Origin: Crossiella sp. SN42
GTDB taxonomy: Bacteria; Actinomycetota; Actinomycetes; Mycobacteriales; Pseudonocardiaceae
Length of the DNA: 64,000 nucleotides
Direction: 5' to 3'
NCBI RefSeq assembly: GCF_023897065.1
Contig: NZ_JAMHIV010000011.1
Coordinates: 1 to 64,000 of the forward strand
Both the position numbers and the translations under genes were made by a program. A model generated the notes under the pieces. The model was not told the DNA's origin. It did not search any database and worked only from the letters and a program-made list of their open reading frames with translations. Numbering within the stretch: the first letter of the stretch is position 1; every line of letters begins with the position of its first letter. Below, in pieces: positions 16,683 through 24,267 of the stretch.

Positions 16683-17004
16683 CGGCGCGCGCCTCCTGCT
16701 CCTGTGCTTCCAGTTCGGCCACCCTGGCCCGTAGCTCGTCCAGCTCATCGGCGGCGCGCTGCAGCACCCAGTCCACTTCGGACATCTTGTAGCCGCGGAC
16801 GACCTGCTGGAACCGCACGGCCCGCAGGTCCTCGCCGCTGACCTCCGAGGACGGCAGCTCGGTCGGCGTGGCCCCCGGGGCCAGCGGCGCGAGCTGCTCG
16901 CCGCGGCCGAAGACCAGCGAGGCGAGCAGGAAGACCACGGCCGCCACGAAGATCATGACGACGAGGTAGATGAGGGCGGTGGTCACGCCTGTAGATGGTG
17001 GCAT
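16675..17004 (-). CDS. Membrane-anchored DivIVA-domain protein (Rv1209-like)
   Basis: 109 aa. An N-terminal membrane helix (ALIYLVVMIFVAAVVFLLASLVFG, about 9-32) is followed by a short DivIVA-type segment, VRFQQVVRGYKMSEVDWVLQRAADELDELRARVAELE (about 63-100), that matches the DivI1A small domain and begins a coiled coil. Such proteins may read membrane curvature or bind division/polar complexes; the role is unproven. The ATG at 17004 or a GTG six codons later could be the start. It corresponds to Rv1209 between gpgS and tagA. Confidence 0.82.
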   Translation of the reverse strand: MPPSTGVTTALIYLVVMIFVAAVVFLLASLVFGRGEQLAPLAPGATPTELPSSEVSGEDLRAVRFQQVVRGYKMSEVDWVLQRAADELDELRARVAELEAQEQEARAGE

Positions 17005-17022
17005 GGACCACCGTCAGCTGCC

Positions 17023-17688
17023 TCAGGCGGCCGACAACACGAAGCAGCGCCTGGTCAGGTGCACCAGGTAGGCCAGCACGAAGGAGGCCGCCATGCCGGT
17101 CAGCAGCGCGGAGGGGTGCAGCATCAGGCCGTCCATGGCCATGCCGCCGATCACGATGGGCAGCTGGAGCACCAGGTAGCCGCCGAGCATGATGGTCATG
17201 AACGCGCCTGCCGAGCGGCCGAGCAACCGGGCCGAGACCCAGCGCTGCGCGACCCGCTTGCCGATCACCAGTGCCAGCAGCGCGAACACCGCGATCAGCA
17301 CCCAGACGTAGTCGACGGCGTTGGTGAGCATGAGAAACCAGTCCGGCGGCAGGGCCCCACCCTGCCAGGACGCGCCTTCCCACAGCTGCCGGGAGGCCTG
17401 GTGGATCACGTGGATCAGCGGGATGGCCAGCAGCAGCGAGCGGATCGCGTGCGCGCCGTGCGCGGCGGCCAGCTCGGCCTGGTACTCGCGGGCGATCATC
17501 GGGATCGGGCCGAACTCGCGCACCGCGCGCGCCTCGGCGTCGGCGATCCCGGCCTCGGCGTAGGCCTCGGCGACATCGCGCAGGCTGTGCTCAGCCTCGG
17601 CCAGCAGGTCGGCCTTGGCCGCCTTGGGACCGCTCAGTCGCGAGTCCAGCTCGCTCAGGTAGGACTCGATCAAGCCTTTGCAGGCCAT
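17023..17688 (-). CDS. HAAS-domain integral membrane protein
   Basis: 221 aa. The N-terminal HAAS-like region (YLSELDSRLSGPKAAKADLLAEAEHSLRDVAEAYAEAGIADAEARAVREFG) is followed by four or so membrane helices (LLLAIPLIHVIHQ, YVWVLIAVFALLALVIG, FMTIMLGGYLVLQLPIVIGG, LTGMAASFVLAYLVHL). HAAS proteins typically pair with PadR regulators, as here: the PadR gene overlaps its start by 19 bp. The biochemical role is unknown; membrane stress signalling or permease regulation is commonly proposed. It lies between the Rv1209-like gene and gpgS, apparently an insertion in the otherwise mycobacterial order. Confidence 0.82.
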   Translation of the reverse strand: MACKGLIESYLSELDSRLSGPKAAKADLLAEAEHSLRDVAEAYAEAGIADAEARAVREFGPIPMIAREYQAELAAAHGAHAIRSLLLAIPLIHVIHQASRQLWEGASWQGGALPPDWFLMLTNAVDYVWVLIAVFALLALVIGKRVAQRWVSARLLGRSAGAFMTIMLGGYLVLQLPIVIGGMAMDGLMLHPSALLTGMAASFVLAYLVHLTRRCFVLSAA

Positions 17689-18008
17689 GGTCCGCCTCCG
17701 AGTACACCCTCGATGGCCGCGGTGAACTCACGCCAGGCGGTGCGTTCCGCGGCCAATGCCCGCTTCCCGGCGCCGGTCAGCTGGTAGGTGCGCCGTTGCC
17801 GCCCGGCAACCGTACTCCACTCGCTCCGGACGTACCCGGCTCGCTCGAGCCTGCGCAGCGCCGGGTAGACGGTGCCGGTCGGCAGGTCGAGCGCTCCCCC
17901 GCTGAGCAGCTGCAATGCCTCGATGATCGCGTAACCGTGGAGCTCCCTGCCGTCGAGAGTGGCCAGCAGCAGGGCGTCCAGGTGCCCACGTAGAGCGTCC
18001 GACTTCAC
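17670..18008 (-). CDS. PadR family transcriptional regulator
   Basis: 112-aa PadR protein: winged helix LLLATLDGRELHGYAIIEALQLLSGGALDLPTGTVYPALRRLERAGYV with the HGY and GTVYPALRRLE signatures, then the GRQRRTYQLTGAGKRAL wing. The GTG at 18008 is the first start within the family limits. It is co-transcribed with the HAAS membrane protein. PadR members repress their own operon; an inverted repeat lies immediately upstream at 18016-18055, overlapping the end of gpgS. Confidence 0.9.
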   Translation of the reverse strand: MKSDALRGHLDALLLATLDGRELHGYAIIEALQLLSGGALDLPTGTVYPALRRLERAGYVRSEWSTVAGRQRRTYQLTGAGKRALAAERTAWREFTAAIEGVLGGGPWPAKA

Positions 18009-18015
18009 ACAATCA

Positions 18016-18055
18016 GTGTAGGGGAGCCTAAGTAGATCAGGTAGCCCCACTACAC
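18016..18055 (-). promoter_or_regulatory. Candidate PadR operator
   Basis: Imperfect inverted repeat with arms GTGTAGGGGAGC (18016-18027) and GCCCCACTACAC (18044-18055), 7 to 48 bp upstream of the PadR start and inside or beside the 3' end of gpgS. Position and symmetry suit autorepression. Motif inference only. Confidence 0.45.
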
Positions 18056-18969
18056 ATGCGATGGATCTCACTCATCGGCGGCCGGTCCGTCAGCGCGATC
18101 TCGGTGGCATCCGGCAGCCACTCTTCGGCCACCTGGGTGAACTGGATGTAGGCGCCCGCGTCCGCCTCGATCTCACAACGGGCCAGCGCGGTGCCCAGGA
18201 TCTGCCTGGCCATCACGCCGAGCTGGGCCAGCGAGCGGTTGCGGTGCTTGCGCACGCCGAGGTTGACCTGCGCCAGGCCGTCCAGGCCGTGGCGGGCGTG
18301 CGCGTCCAGCAGCAGGCCGATCTCCACGCCGTAGCCGGGTGCGAAGGGCACCGCGCAGAGGAAGTCCCGCCGGGCCGCGTACTCCCCGCCCAGCGGCTGC
18401 ACGATCCCGGCCAGTTCCGGCCGCAGCGCGTTGAGCACGGGCCGGGCCAGCAGCTCGGTCACCCGGCCGCCGCCCTCGCTCTCCAGCCGCAGCGGACGCC
18501 GGTAGAAGCCCTTGACCAGCGCCACCGACGGCTCGGTGAGCAGCGGGCCGAGCAGCGCGGGCAGGAAGCCGGGGTCGAAGTCGACCAGGTCGGAGTCCAG
18601 GAAGACCACCAGGTCGCCGGTGGTCGCGGCCAGCGAGCGCCACAGCGCCTCACCCTTGCCCGGCCGCACCGGCAGCTCCGGCAGCACCTCCTCCCGGCGC
18701 ACCACCCTGGCCCCGGCCGCGGCGGCCACCTCGGCGGTGGCGTCGGTGGAACCGGAGTCCAGCACCACCAGCTCGTCGGCCAGCGGGTCCGGCCCGGTGG
18801 CCATCGGCAGCAGCGCGGAGACGATGGCGCCCACCGTCTTCTGCTCGTCCAGCGCGGGCAGCACCACGCTCACCGTGCGCCCGGCCTTGGCCCGCACCAG
18901 TTCCTCGACGCTCCACTGTGGACTCTGCCAGGTGTGCGTCGCGAACCAGTCCTCGATGCCTTGCCGCAC
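18037..18969 (-). CDS. gpgS: Glucosyl-3-phosphoglycerate synthase
   Basis: 310-aa GT81 enzyme: NDP-glucose + 3-phosphoglycerate gives glucosyl-3-phosphoglycerate, the first step toward glucosylglycerate and methylglucose lipopolysaccharides. GT-A features are TVSVVLPALDEQKTVGAIV, LVVLDSGSTDATAE and the metal motif LDSDLVD, with the acceptor region FAPGYGVEIGLLLDAHARHG and KHRNRSLAQLG. GTG at 18969 with GAGGAG 5 nt upstream. The upstream folP2-like gene ends 11 bp before it, as in M. tuberculosis Rv1207-Rv1208. Its 3' end carries the candidate PadR operator. Confidence 0.95.
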   Translation of the reverse strand: MRQGIEDWFATHTWQSPQWSVEELVRAKAGRTVSVVLPALDEQKTVGAIVSALLPMATGPDPLADELVVLDSGSTDATAEVAAAAGARVVRREEVLPELPVRPGKGEALWRSLAATTGDLVVFLDSDLVDFDPGFLPALLGPLLTEPSVALVKGFYRRPLRLESEGGGRVTELLARPVLNALRPELAGIVQPLGGEYAARRDFLCAVPFAPGYGVEIGLLLDAHARHGLDGLAQVNLGVRKHRNRSLAQLGVMARQILGTALARCEIEADAGAYIQFTQVAEEWLPDATEIALTDRPPMSEIHRMCSGAT

Positions 18970-18979
18970 AAGGCTCCTC

Positions 18980-19597
18980 TCAGGTCAGGGCGCGCAGCAC
19001 CGCGGCGGGCGGCCTGCTCCCGTTGATACTGGCGGCCATCTCCAGCGCCTGCCGGACCCTGGGCACCTCGCGGGTGCGCACCACCTGGACCCCGCGCCAG
19101 GCCGCGAGCGCGGCCACCGCCAGCGCCGCGTCGCCCAACCCGTTGTCCGGCAACGTGATCAGCCGGGGCCACTGGACCGGCTCGTCGAGCCGCCGGAGCA
19201 GGTCGGGCCCGGGCGGGCAGTCCAGCAGCACGCCGGCGCGCGGCACCTGCAGCCACTGCGACCACTCGGCCTGCCGGACCGAGGCGGTGATCAGGCCCCG
19301 GCCGTACTGGGCCGCGGTCTCGTCGATCTCGCCGTCCCCGCCGGTGCCGTCGAGCAGGTCGGCCCCCGCCTCGCACAGCGCGTAGACGTCGCCGGGGGTG
19401 GCGGCCAGCGCGACCCCCGGGTGCCGGGCCCTGGTCTCAGCGACGAAGGCGGGGTCGGCAGTGCCCAGGTCGATCAGGTCCGCGCCCTCGGCCAGCGCGG
19501 CGTCCACGGCGGCCGCGGTGGGCTCGACCTGGGCGAGCACCAGCGCGCGGTTGTCCGGCAGGTCCCGGCCGTCGAGCGCGAAGCGGAGTGGCGTCAC
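18980..19597 (-). CDS. Degenerate dihydropteroate synthase-like protein (FolP2-like)
   Basis: 205 aa, with FolP ends but without its active site. It begins RALVLAQVEPTAAAVDAALAEGADLIDLGTADPAF, aligning with the second strand of DHPS. The NVTPDSFSDG loop and the GGESTRPG motif are missing, and length is ~70-100 residues below the norm. The C-terminus VVRTREVPRVRQALEMAASINGSRPPA matches the DHPS HDV...R..ALxM pattern, with the His replaced. I recall M. tuberculosis FolP2 also lacks DHPS activity; here the decay is further advanced. The GTG at 19597 is used. It sits in the gpgS operon, so a role beside GpgS rather than in folate is more likely. Confidence 0.75.
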   Translation of the reverse strand: MTPLRFALDGRDLPDNRALVLAQVEPTAAAVDAALAEGADLIDLGTADPAFVAETRARHPGVALAATPGDVYALCEAGADLLDGTGGDGEIDETAAQYGRGLITASVRQAEWSQWLQVPRAGVLLDCPPGPDLLRRLDEPVQWPRLITLPDNGLGDAALAVAALAAWRGVQVVRTREVPRVRQALEMAASINGSRPPAAVLRALT

Positions 19598-19670
19598 CTG
19601 TCGATCGTGCCACGAGGCCCTCGCTGTGACTTCGGCCACAAACACGTCACCAATGTGGTCCTGGCCACTT

Positions 19671-19688
19671 TTACCTACTGACCGGTAA
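19671..19688. promoter_or_regulatory. Inverted repeat TTACC-N8-GGTAA
   Basis: TTACC (19671-19675) and GGTAA (19684-19688), 18 bp upstream of the secreted hydrolase start, resemble short operators of TetR-type repressors. No regulator gene is adjacent. Confidence 0.35.
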
Positions 19689-19705
19689 GGGCCAATGGAG
19701 GTCAG

Positions 19706-21283
19706 ATGCGTCGCTTCGTCCTACTCCTGCTGGCGGCGCTCACCGCGCTGGTGACCAGCGGATCGCTCGCCCCGGTGGCCAGCGCGGCTCCGGCAGGCCC
19801 GGAGTTCCTGACCATCACCAGCAAGGACGGGACGAAGCTGGGGGCACACCTGTTCCGCCCGGCCGGACCCGGTCCGCACCCGGCGGTGGTGCTGATCTCC
19901 AGCTGGAGCGTGAACAACCTGGAGTACCTCGCGCAGACCCGCAAGCTCGCCGAGGCGGGCTACGTCGCGCTCAGCTACACCACCCGCGGGTTCTGGGAGT
20001 CCGGCGGCACCATCGAGGTGGCCGGGCCGGAGGACATCCAGGACGCCTCCTCGGTGGTGGACTGGGTGCTGGCCAACACCAGCGCCGACCCGACCAAGAT
20101 CGGCATGGCCGGGGTCTCCTACGGCGCGGGCATCAGCATGCTCACCGCGGCCAAGGACAAGCGGGTGCGCGCGGTGGCCGCGCTGAGCGCCTGGGCCGAC
20201 CTGGCCGCCGCGCTGCTGCCCAACCAGACCTGGAGCCAGCAGGCGATCGGCCTGCTCGCCCTGGCAGGCAGGCTCACCGGCCGTCCCGGCGCGAAGCTGG
20301 AGCACACCCTGGCCGCCTACGAGCGCAACGACCGGGTGGAGGCGATGAAGCTCGCGCCCGAGCGCAGCCCGGCGCGGCAGCTGGCCGGGCTGAACGCGAA
20401 CAAGCCCGCGGTGCTGATCGCCAACGGCTGGTCGGACAGCCTGTTCCCGGCCGGGCAGCTCGCCGACTACTACAACCAGCTCCAGCTGCCCAAGCGCCTG
20501 GAGTTCCAGCCCGGCGACCACGCGGTGCCCGAGCTGACCGGCATCATCGGCCTGCCCAATGACACCTGGACCTCGGTGCACCGCTGGTTCGACCGGCACC
20601 TGCGCGGCCTGGCCAACGGCATCGACAAGGAACAGCCGGTGCAGGTCTGCCCGACCCTGGGCGGCGCTTGGAAGGGCTACGACAGCTGGGCCGCGCTGGA
20701 GGCCGCGCCGAAGAAGCTGTACCTCTCCGGCCTGACCCCGGTGCTCAACCGGACCGGCGAGCTGGTCAGCTCCGCCCGCACCGGCTGGTCGCACAAGGCG
20801 GACGCGGGCGTCGACACCATCGCCAACGGCGGCACCGCGATCCTCACCGGCGGCGCGGAGGCGCTGGGCATCCCGCAGTTCGCCTGGCTGCCCGGCGTGC
20901 TGCGCACCAACGCAGGCGTCTGGCAGACCCCGGTGCTGACCAGCCCGGCCACCGTCCGCGGCACCCCGAGGCTGCACCTGACCGTCACCCCGAGCAGCGC
21001 CCGCGCCACCGTGGTCGCCTACCTCTACGACGTCGGCCCCACCGGCACCGGCCGCCTGCTCACCCACCAGCCGCACACCCTGCTGGAGGCCACTCCCGGC
21101 AAGCCCACCATCCTGGACATCTCACTGGACCCGCTGGTGCACCCGGTGCCGGCCGGGCACCGGGTCGCGGTGGTGGTGGACACGGTGGACGGGCTGTACC
21201 GGGGCGAGAGCAAGGTCGGCTCCTCGGTCACCTTCAGCTCGCCCGCGGACAACCCGTCCCGGCTCGATCTGCCGCTGGGCTGA
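19706..21283 (+). CDS. Secreted CocE/X-Pro dipeptidyl-peptidase-like alpha/beta hydrolase
   Basis: 525 aa with a Sec signal peptide (MRRFVLLLLAALTALVTSGS, cleavage near ASA-AP). The alpha/beta-hydrolase domain shows VVLISSWSVNNLEYLAQTRKLAEAGY, TTRGFWESGG, the nucleophile elbow GVSYGAG, an acid in NGWSDSLFPAGQ and the His in PGDHAVPE. A C-terminal jelly-roll (from about residue 385, RLHLTVTPSSARATVVAYLYDVGPTGTGRLLTHQ) is typical of the CocE/PepX group. It probably hydrolyses peptide or ester bonds outside the cell; the substrate is unknown. ATG at 19706 with GGAGG 7 nt upstream. Confidence 0.88.
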   Translation: MRRFVLLLLAALTALVTSGSLAPVASAAPAGPEFLTITSKDGTKLGAHLFRPAGPGPHPAVVLISSWSVNNLEYLAQTRKLAEAGYVALSYTTRGFWESGGTIEVAGPEDIQDASSVVDWVLANTSADPTKIGMAGVSYGAGISMLTAAKDKRVRAVAALSAWADLAAALLPNQTWSQQAIGLLALAGRLTGRPGAKLEHTLAAYERNDRVEAMKLAPERSPARQLAGLNANKPAVLIANGWSDSLFPAGQLADYYNQLQLPKRLEFQPGDHAVPELTGIIGLPNDTWTSVHRWFDRHLRGLANGIDKEQPVQVCPTLGGAWKGYDSWAALEAAPKKLYLSGLTPVLNRTGELVSSARTGWSHKADAGVDTIANGGTAILTGGAEALGIPQFAWLPGVLRTNAGVWQTPVLTSPATVRGTPRLHLTVTPSSARATVVAYLYDVGPTGTGRLLTHQPHTLLEATPGKPTILDISLDPLVHPVPAGHRVAVVVDTVDGLYRGESKVGSSVTFSSPADNPSRLDLPLG

Positions 21284-21313
21284 ACTGTCGGTGACCGGGT
21301 CTAGCTTCGCCGC

Positions 21314-21754
21314 ATGGCGACCGACTGGAACCTGACCATCGACTGCACCGACCCGGTCCGCATGTCGGCCTTCTGGGAGGTGGCTCTTCGCTACGTGAAG
21401 AAGCCACCTCCCGAGGACTGGGACAGCTGGCAGGCCTTCTTCGAGTTCAAGGGCTATGAGGACACCGAGGACTTCTTCGAGGGTGCCTACCTGTCGGACC
21501 CCGACGACGCGCGCCCGAGCCTGTTTTTCCAGGGGGTCCCGGAAAAACACCAGGGGAAGAACTGGTTCCACCTGGACCTCAAGGTCAGCGGCGGACGGAC
21601 CCGGCCCGCCGCGGAGCGGGTGCCGTTGATCGAGGCGGAGGTGGCCCGGCTGACCGCGGCCGGTGGACGGGTGCTGCGCCGGGTGGAGCAGGACGGCGCG
21701 CTGGACTTCGTGATCATGCTGGACCCGGAGGACAACCAGTTCTGCGTCGCCTGA
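21314..21754 (+). CDS. VOC-superfamily (glyoxalase-like) protein
   Basis: 146 aa, one vicinal-oxygen-chelate domain: NLTIDCTDPVRMSAFWEVALRYV at the start, LFFQGVPEKHQGKNWFHLDLKV in the middle, and RVEQDGALDFVIMLDPEDNQFCVA at the end. The pattern F-P-x-N-x-F-C is standard for the glyoxalase/bleomycin-resistance-like group. Metal ligands are only partly recognisable (His in WFHLDL; Glu near the end). Reaction unknown. TAGCTT lies 6 nt before ATG at 21314, so it is probably leaderless; gap to the hydrolase is 30 bp. Confidence 0.85.
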   Translation: MATDWNLTIDCTDPVRMSAFWEVALRYVKKPPPEDWDSWQAFFEFKGYEDTEDFFEGAYLSDPDDARPSLFFQGVPEKHQGKNWFHLDLKVSGGRTRPAAERVPLIEAEVARLTAAGGRVLRRVEQDGALDFVIMLDPEDNQFCVA

Positions 21755-21763
21755 GCCGCGGGT

Positions 21764-21791
21764 TTGACAGCGAGGGCATCCGGAGTACGGT
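21764..21791 (+). promoter_or_regulatory. Strong vegetative-type promoter reading right
   Basis: TTGACA (21764-21769), 16-bp spacer, TACGGT (21786-21791). It is the best -35/-10 pair I noticed in the window. It fires into the antisense of the gene remnant at 21889-22236, and GTG triplets at 21796 and 21802 lie at leaderless distance. The intended transcript is unclear. Confidence 0.55.
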
Positions 21792-21888
21792 GAAAGTGCA
21801 AGTGGCGGCTGGTCTGCGGACACGGTCGCAAGTGGCCCCGGAAGCGCCCGCGTCGTCGTGGGACTCCGGGGTTTCGCGCTTTCCGGGC

Positions 21889-22236
21889 TCAGGTCAGGTT
21901 GCGCACGTCGATCAGCTGGTCCTTGTTGACCAGCTGCCAGGCATCGGGCTCACCGTGGAACTCCGCCGCCACGAAGAAGCCGGCGATCTGGTCCGGCAAC
22001 CACAGCAACGGGTCGCCGTCCTTGCCCACGTGGTCCACCCGCATCGCGGCGTCGATCCGCCTGGACCGCCGCAGCCGGTCACGAGTCCGGCGATCGTGCT
22101 TGTCCGAGCCCGCCCGCGACTCGATGCACACCCGGGAGACGCCCTCCCGGTGCTGCGACTCGGGCAGCAGCGCCGCGAGCAGACTGGCCCTGGCCCGCTC
22201 CTGGTGGGACCACGCTCCGCGACCATGGGGGTTCAC
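21889..22236 (-). pseudogene. N-terminally truncated DUF3800-like protein remnant
   Basis: The C-terminal ~100 residues resemble a family of actinobacterial DUF3800/RNase-H-like hypothetical proteins of ~200-230 aa: RVCIESRAGSDKHDRRTRDRL, then AAMRVDHVGKDGDPLLWLPDQIAGFF and WQLVNKDQLIDV. The usual first half (Y-x-D-E-S start and the WNEM-type motif) is missing, and the frame opens only at 22236, close to the divergent gene at 22276. The fragment runs opposite to a strong promoter. Family recall is from memory, so the truncation claim is an inference. A short functional protein is possible. Confidence 0.5.
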
Positions 22237-22275
22237 CCGTCCGGGGAAAGGGCTGGGTTCCTAGAGTGCGGGCCC

Positions 22276-22824
22276 ATGTCGCGCAGCTTCCGGGTGGACA
22301 TCGAGCTGGCTGAGTCGCGTCACGAGGATGTGGCGCTGAGTTGGGGTGGGTGGTCCTCGCAGCGGCGGCGGGATGTGCCGGGGTTCGGCTGGGACGTCGA
22401 GCTGCCGGTGGTGGTGCGGTTGCTGGAGGCGATCGAGCGCGGGCGGACCTCGGCGGCGGAGGCGCGGGCCGAGTTGCTGGCGGCGGCGCAGGCCTGTGTG
22501 CCGCACAGCGGGTGCTGTCCCCGGTGTGAGGACCGGGCCGAGGGGTACCGGCGGGCGCTGGCGGAGTTCGAGCAGGCGCGGCGGCGCTTCGCCGACTCGG
22601 TGCGGTACCCGTTCCTGGTCAACAGCGGCGTGCTGCACCGCTGGGACTGCGCGAGCGTGCCGGGCGCCGGGCCGACCCATCCCGGGCGCAGCCTGCAGCA
22701 GTACGTGCACGAGGCGCGTTACTCCTGGCACCCCGGGCAGCGGCGGCTCAGTGACGCGGAGGCGTCCCGGCTGCCGCCGGAGCGCCACTGCGTCACCTGC
22801 CGTCCGCTGATCCGCTCTAGCTGA
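22276..22824 (+). CDS. Hypothetical protein with Cys/His clusters
   Basis: 182 aa, not recognised. It has [67 protein letters not shown], with cysteines spaced C-x5-CC-x2-C, and a C-terminal half containing [10 protein letters not shown] and RHCVTCRPL, with conserved-looking His/Cys pairs. This suggests two zinc sites. ATG at 22276 sits 8 nt after TAGAGT (22262-22267), so it is probably leaderless. The frame remains open upstream but only across antisense of the remnant gene. Its stop overlaps the convergent LOG gene by 8 bp. Confidence 0.65.
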   Translation: MSRSFRVDIELAESRHEDVALSWGGWSSQRRRDVPGFGWDVELPVVVRLLEAIERGRTSAAEARAELLAAAQACVPHSGCCPRCEDRAEGYRRALAEFEQARRRFADSVRYPFLVNSGVLHRWDCASVPGAGPTHPGRSLQQYVHEARYSWHPGQRRLSDAEASRLPPERHCVTCRPLIRSS

Positions 22825-23362
22825 CCCCGCGCTCGGCGAAGGTCTTCAGCGCGCGCAGCGGGTCCTCCTCGACGAAGACCAGGTCGCGGTACTTCGGCGC
22901 GACGAACTCCTCCGCCACCGCGTGGTTCACGAACTCGCGCAGCCGCTGGTAGTAGCCGTCCACGTCGAGCAGCGCGATGGGCTTGCGGTGGATGCCCAGC
23001 AGCGCCCAGGTCCACACCTCGAACAGCTCCTCGAAGGTGCCCAGGCCGCCGGGCAGCGCGATGAAGGCGTCCGACAGCGCGGCCATCTTCGCCTTGCGCT
23101 CGTGCATGTCGGCCACCACGTGCAGCTCGGTGAGCCCGTGGTGGGCCACCTCGCGGTCCCACAGTCCCTGCGGGATCACGCCCTGCACCCGGCCGCCCGC
23201 GGCCAGCGCCGCGTCCGCCACCACGCCCATGGTGCCCACGCTGGCGCCGCCGTAGACCAGTTCCACGCCCTGTTCAGCCAGGACCGTGCCGAGCCGCCGC
23301 GCGGCCTCGACGTACTTCTCGCCCTTGCCCGGGGACGAACCGCAGAAGACGCAGACCCTCAT
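22817..23362 (-). CDS. LOG-family protein (cytokinin riboside 5'-monophosphate phosphoribohydrolase)
   Basis: 181 aa, Rossmann-fold LOG/TIGR00730 protein: [41 protein letters not shown], and the catalytic motif [18 protein letters not shown] (PGGxGTxxE). The conserved Arg/Lys in [20 protein letters not shown] is present. Such enzymes remove ribose 5-phosphate from nucleotide monophosphates; the M. tuberculosis homologue (Rv1205) makes cytokinins. ATG at 23362. It is followed in the same direction by a second, longer LOG paralogue 1 bp upstream in sequence order, forming a tandem pair. Confidence 0.92.
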   Translation of the reverse strand: MRVCVFCGSSPGKGEKYVEAARRLGTVLAEQGVELVYGGASVGTMGVVADAALAAGGRVQGVIPQGLWDREVAHHGLTELHVVADMHERKAKMAALSDAFIALPGGLGTFEELFEVWTWALLGIHRKPIALLDVDGYYQRLREFVNHAVAEEFVAPKYRDLVFVEEDPLRALKTFAERGVS

Positions 23363-23363
23363 G

Positions 23364-24149
23364 TCAGTGCGCGTCCTGCCAGGCCTTGTAGGCCTCCTCG
23401 ACCACGCGCACCGCGTCGTCGATGTCGTCGGTCAGGTGCAGCAGGGCCAGGTCCTTCTCACCGATCTTGCCGGAGCCCGCCACCGAGTCGCGCAGCCAGT
23501 CGTAGAGGCCCTGCCAGTAGTCGACGCCGAAGAGCACCACCGGGAACTTGGTGACCTTCTTGGTCTGCACCAGGGTGAGCGCCTCGAACAGCTCGTCCAG
23601 GGTGCCGAAGCCGCCGGGCAGGCAGATGAAGGCCTGCGAGTACTTCACGAACATGGTCTTGCGGGTGAAGAAGTAGCGGAAGTTCACGCCGAGGTCGACC
23701 CACGGGTTGAGGCCCTGCTCGAACGGCAGCTCGATGCCGAGGCCGACCGACATGCCGCCGGCCTCCTGTGCCCCGCGGTTGACCGCCTCCATCGCGCCGG
23801 GACCGCCGCCGGTGATCGAGGCGAACCCGGCCTCGGCCAGCGCCTTGCCCAGCTTGCGGCCGGTCTCGTACTCGGGGTGGTCCCGGCCGGTGCGGGCCGA
23901 GCCGAAGACGGTGACCGCCCTCGGCAGCTCGGCGAGCGCGCCGAAGCCCTCCACGAACTCGGCCTGGATCCGCAGCACCCGCCACGGGTCGGTGTGCACC
24001 CAGTCGGAGGGGCCGCGGGAGTCGAGCAGTCGCTGGTCGGTGGTGGTGGACTCCACGCTGCTGGAGCGGCGGAGGGTGACCGGGCCGCGCTGCTTCTCGC
24101 GCACGTCCACATCGGGGCTGGACGCGAGGTCCTTCGGGTCGAGCGTCAT
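23364..24149 (-). CDS. Long LOG-family paralogue (TIGR00730)
   Basis: 261 aa: ~80-residue N-terminal extension, then the LOG core [79 protein letters not shown]. The PGGxGTxxE motif is intact. The longer, FGSAR-type branch is often hexameric in bacteria and annotated as a lysine-decarboxylase-like protein, a misnomer. ATG at 24149. It is upstream of the shorter paralogue and separated by a single base, so both are probably translated from one mRNA. Substrate undefined. Confidence 0.9.
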   Translation of the reverse strand: MTLDPKDLASSPDVDVREKQRGPVTLRRSSSVESTTTDQRLLDSRGPSDWVHTDPWRVLRIQAEFVEGFGALAELPRAVTVFGSARTGRDHPEYETGRKLGKALAEAGFASITGGGPGAMEAVNRGAQEAGGMSVGLGIELPFEQGLNPWVDLGVNFRYFFTRKTMFVKYSQAFICLPGGFGTLDELFEALTLVQTKKVTKFPVVLFGVDYWQGLYDWLRDSVAGSGKIGEKDLALLHLTDDIDDAVRVVEEAYKAWQDAH

Positions 24150-24267
24150 AGCACACAGCCTAGTGAGGACCGAACCGTGAGATCGGGTTGCGGGCGACCT
24201 GTCACCGAGGCATCATCTTCCAGGCAAGAGATTGAAAGTTGGACGACATGCTTCGGAGAGTCCCGTC

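Noticed and set aside
18016-18036. IdeR-like half-site TTAGGCT near the PadR start
   Set aside because: Only about 12 of 19 positions match and the symmetric arm is poor; the GTGTAG inverted repeat is a better explanation.
21790-22275. In-frame upstream extension of the 22276 gene
   Set aside because: Open to 21790 but its residues are typical antisense composition (His/Val/Gln-rich) across the remnant gene; homologous-looking sequence begins at 22276.
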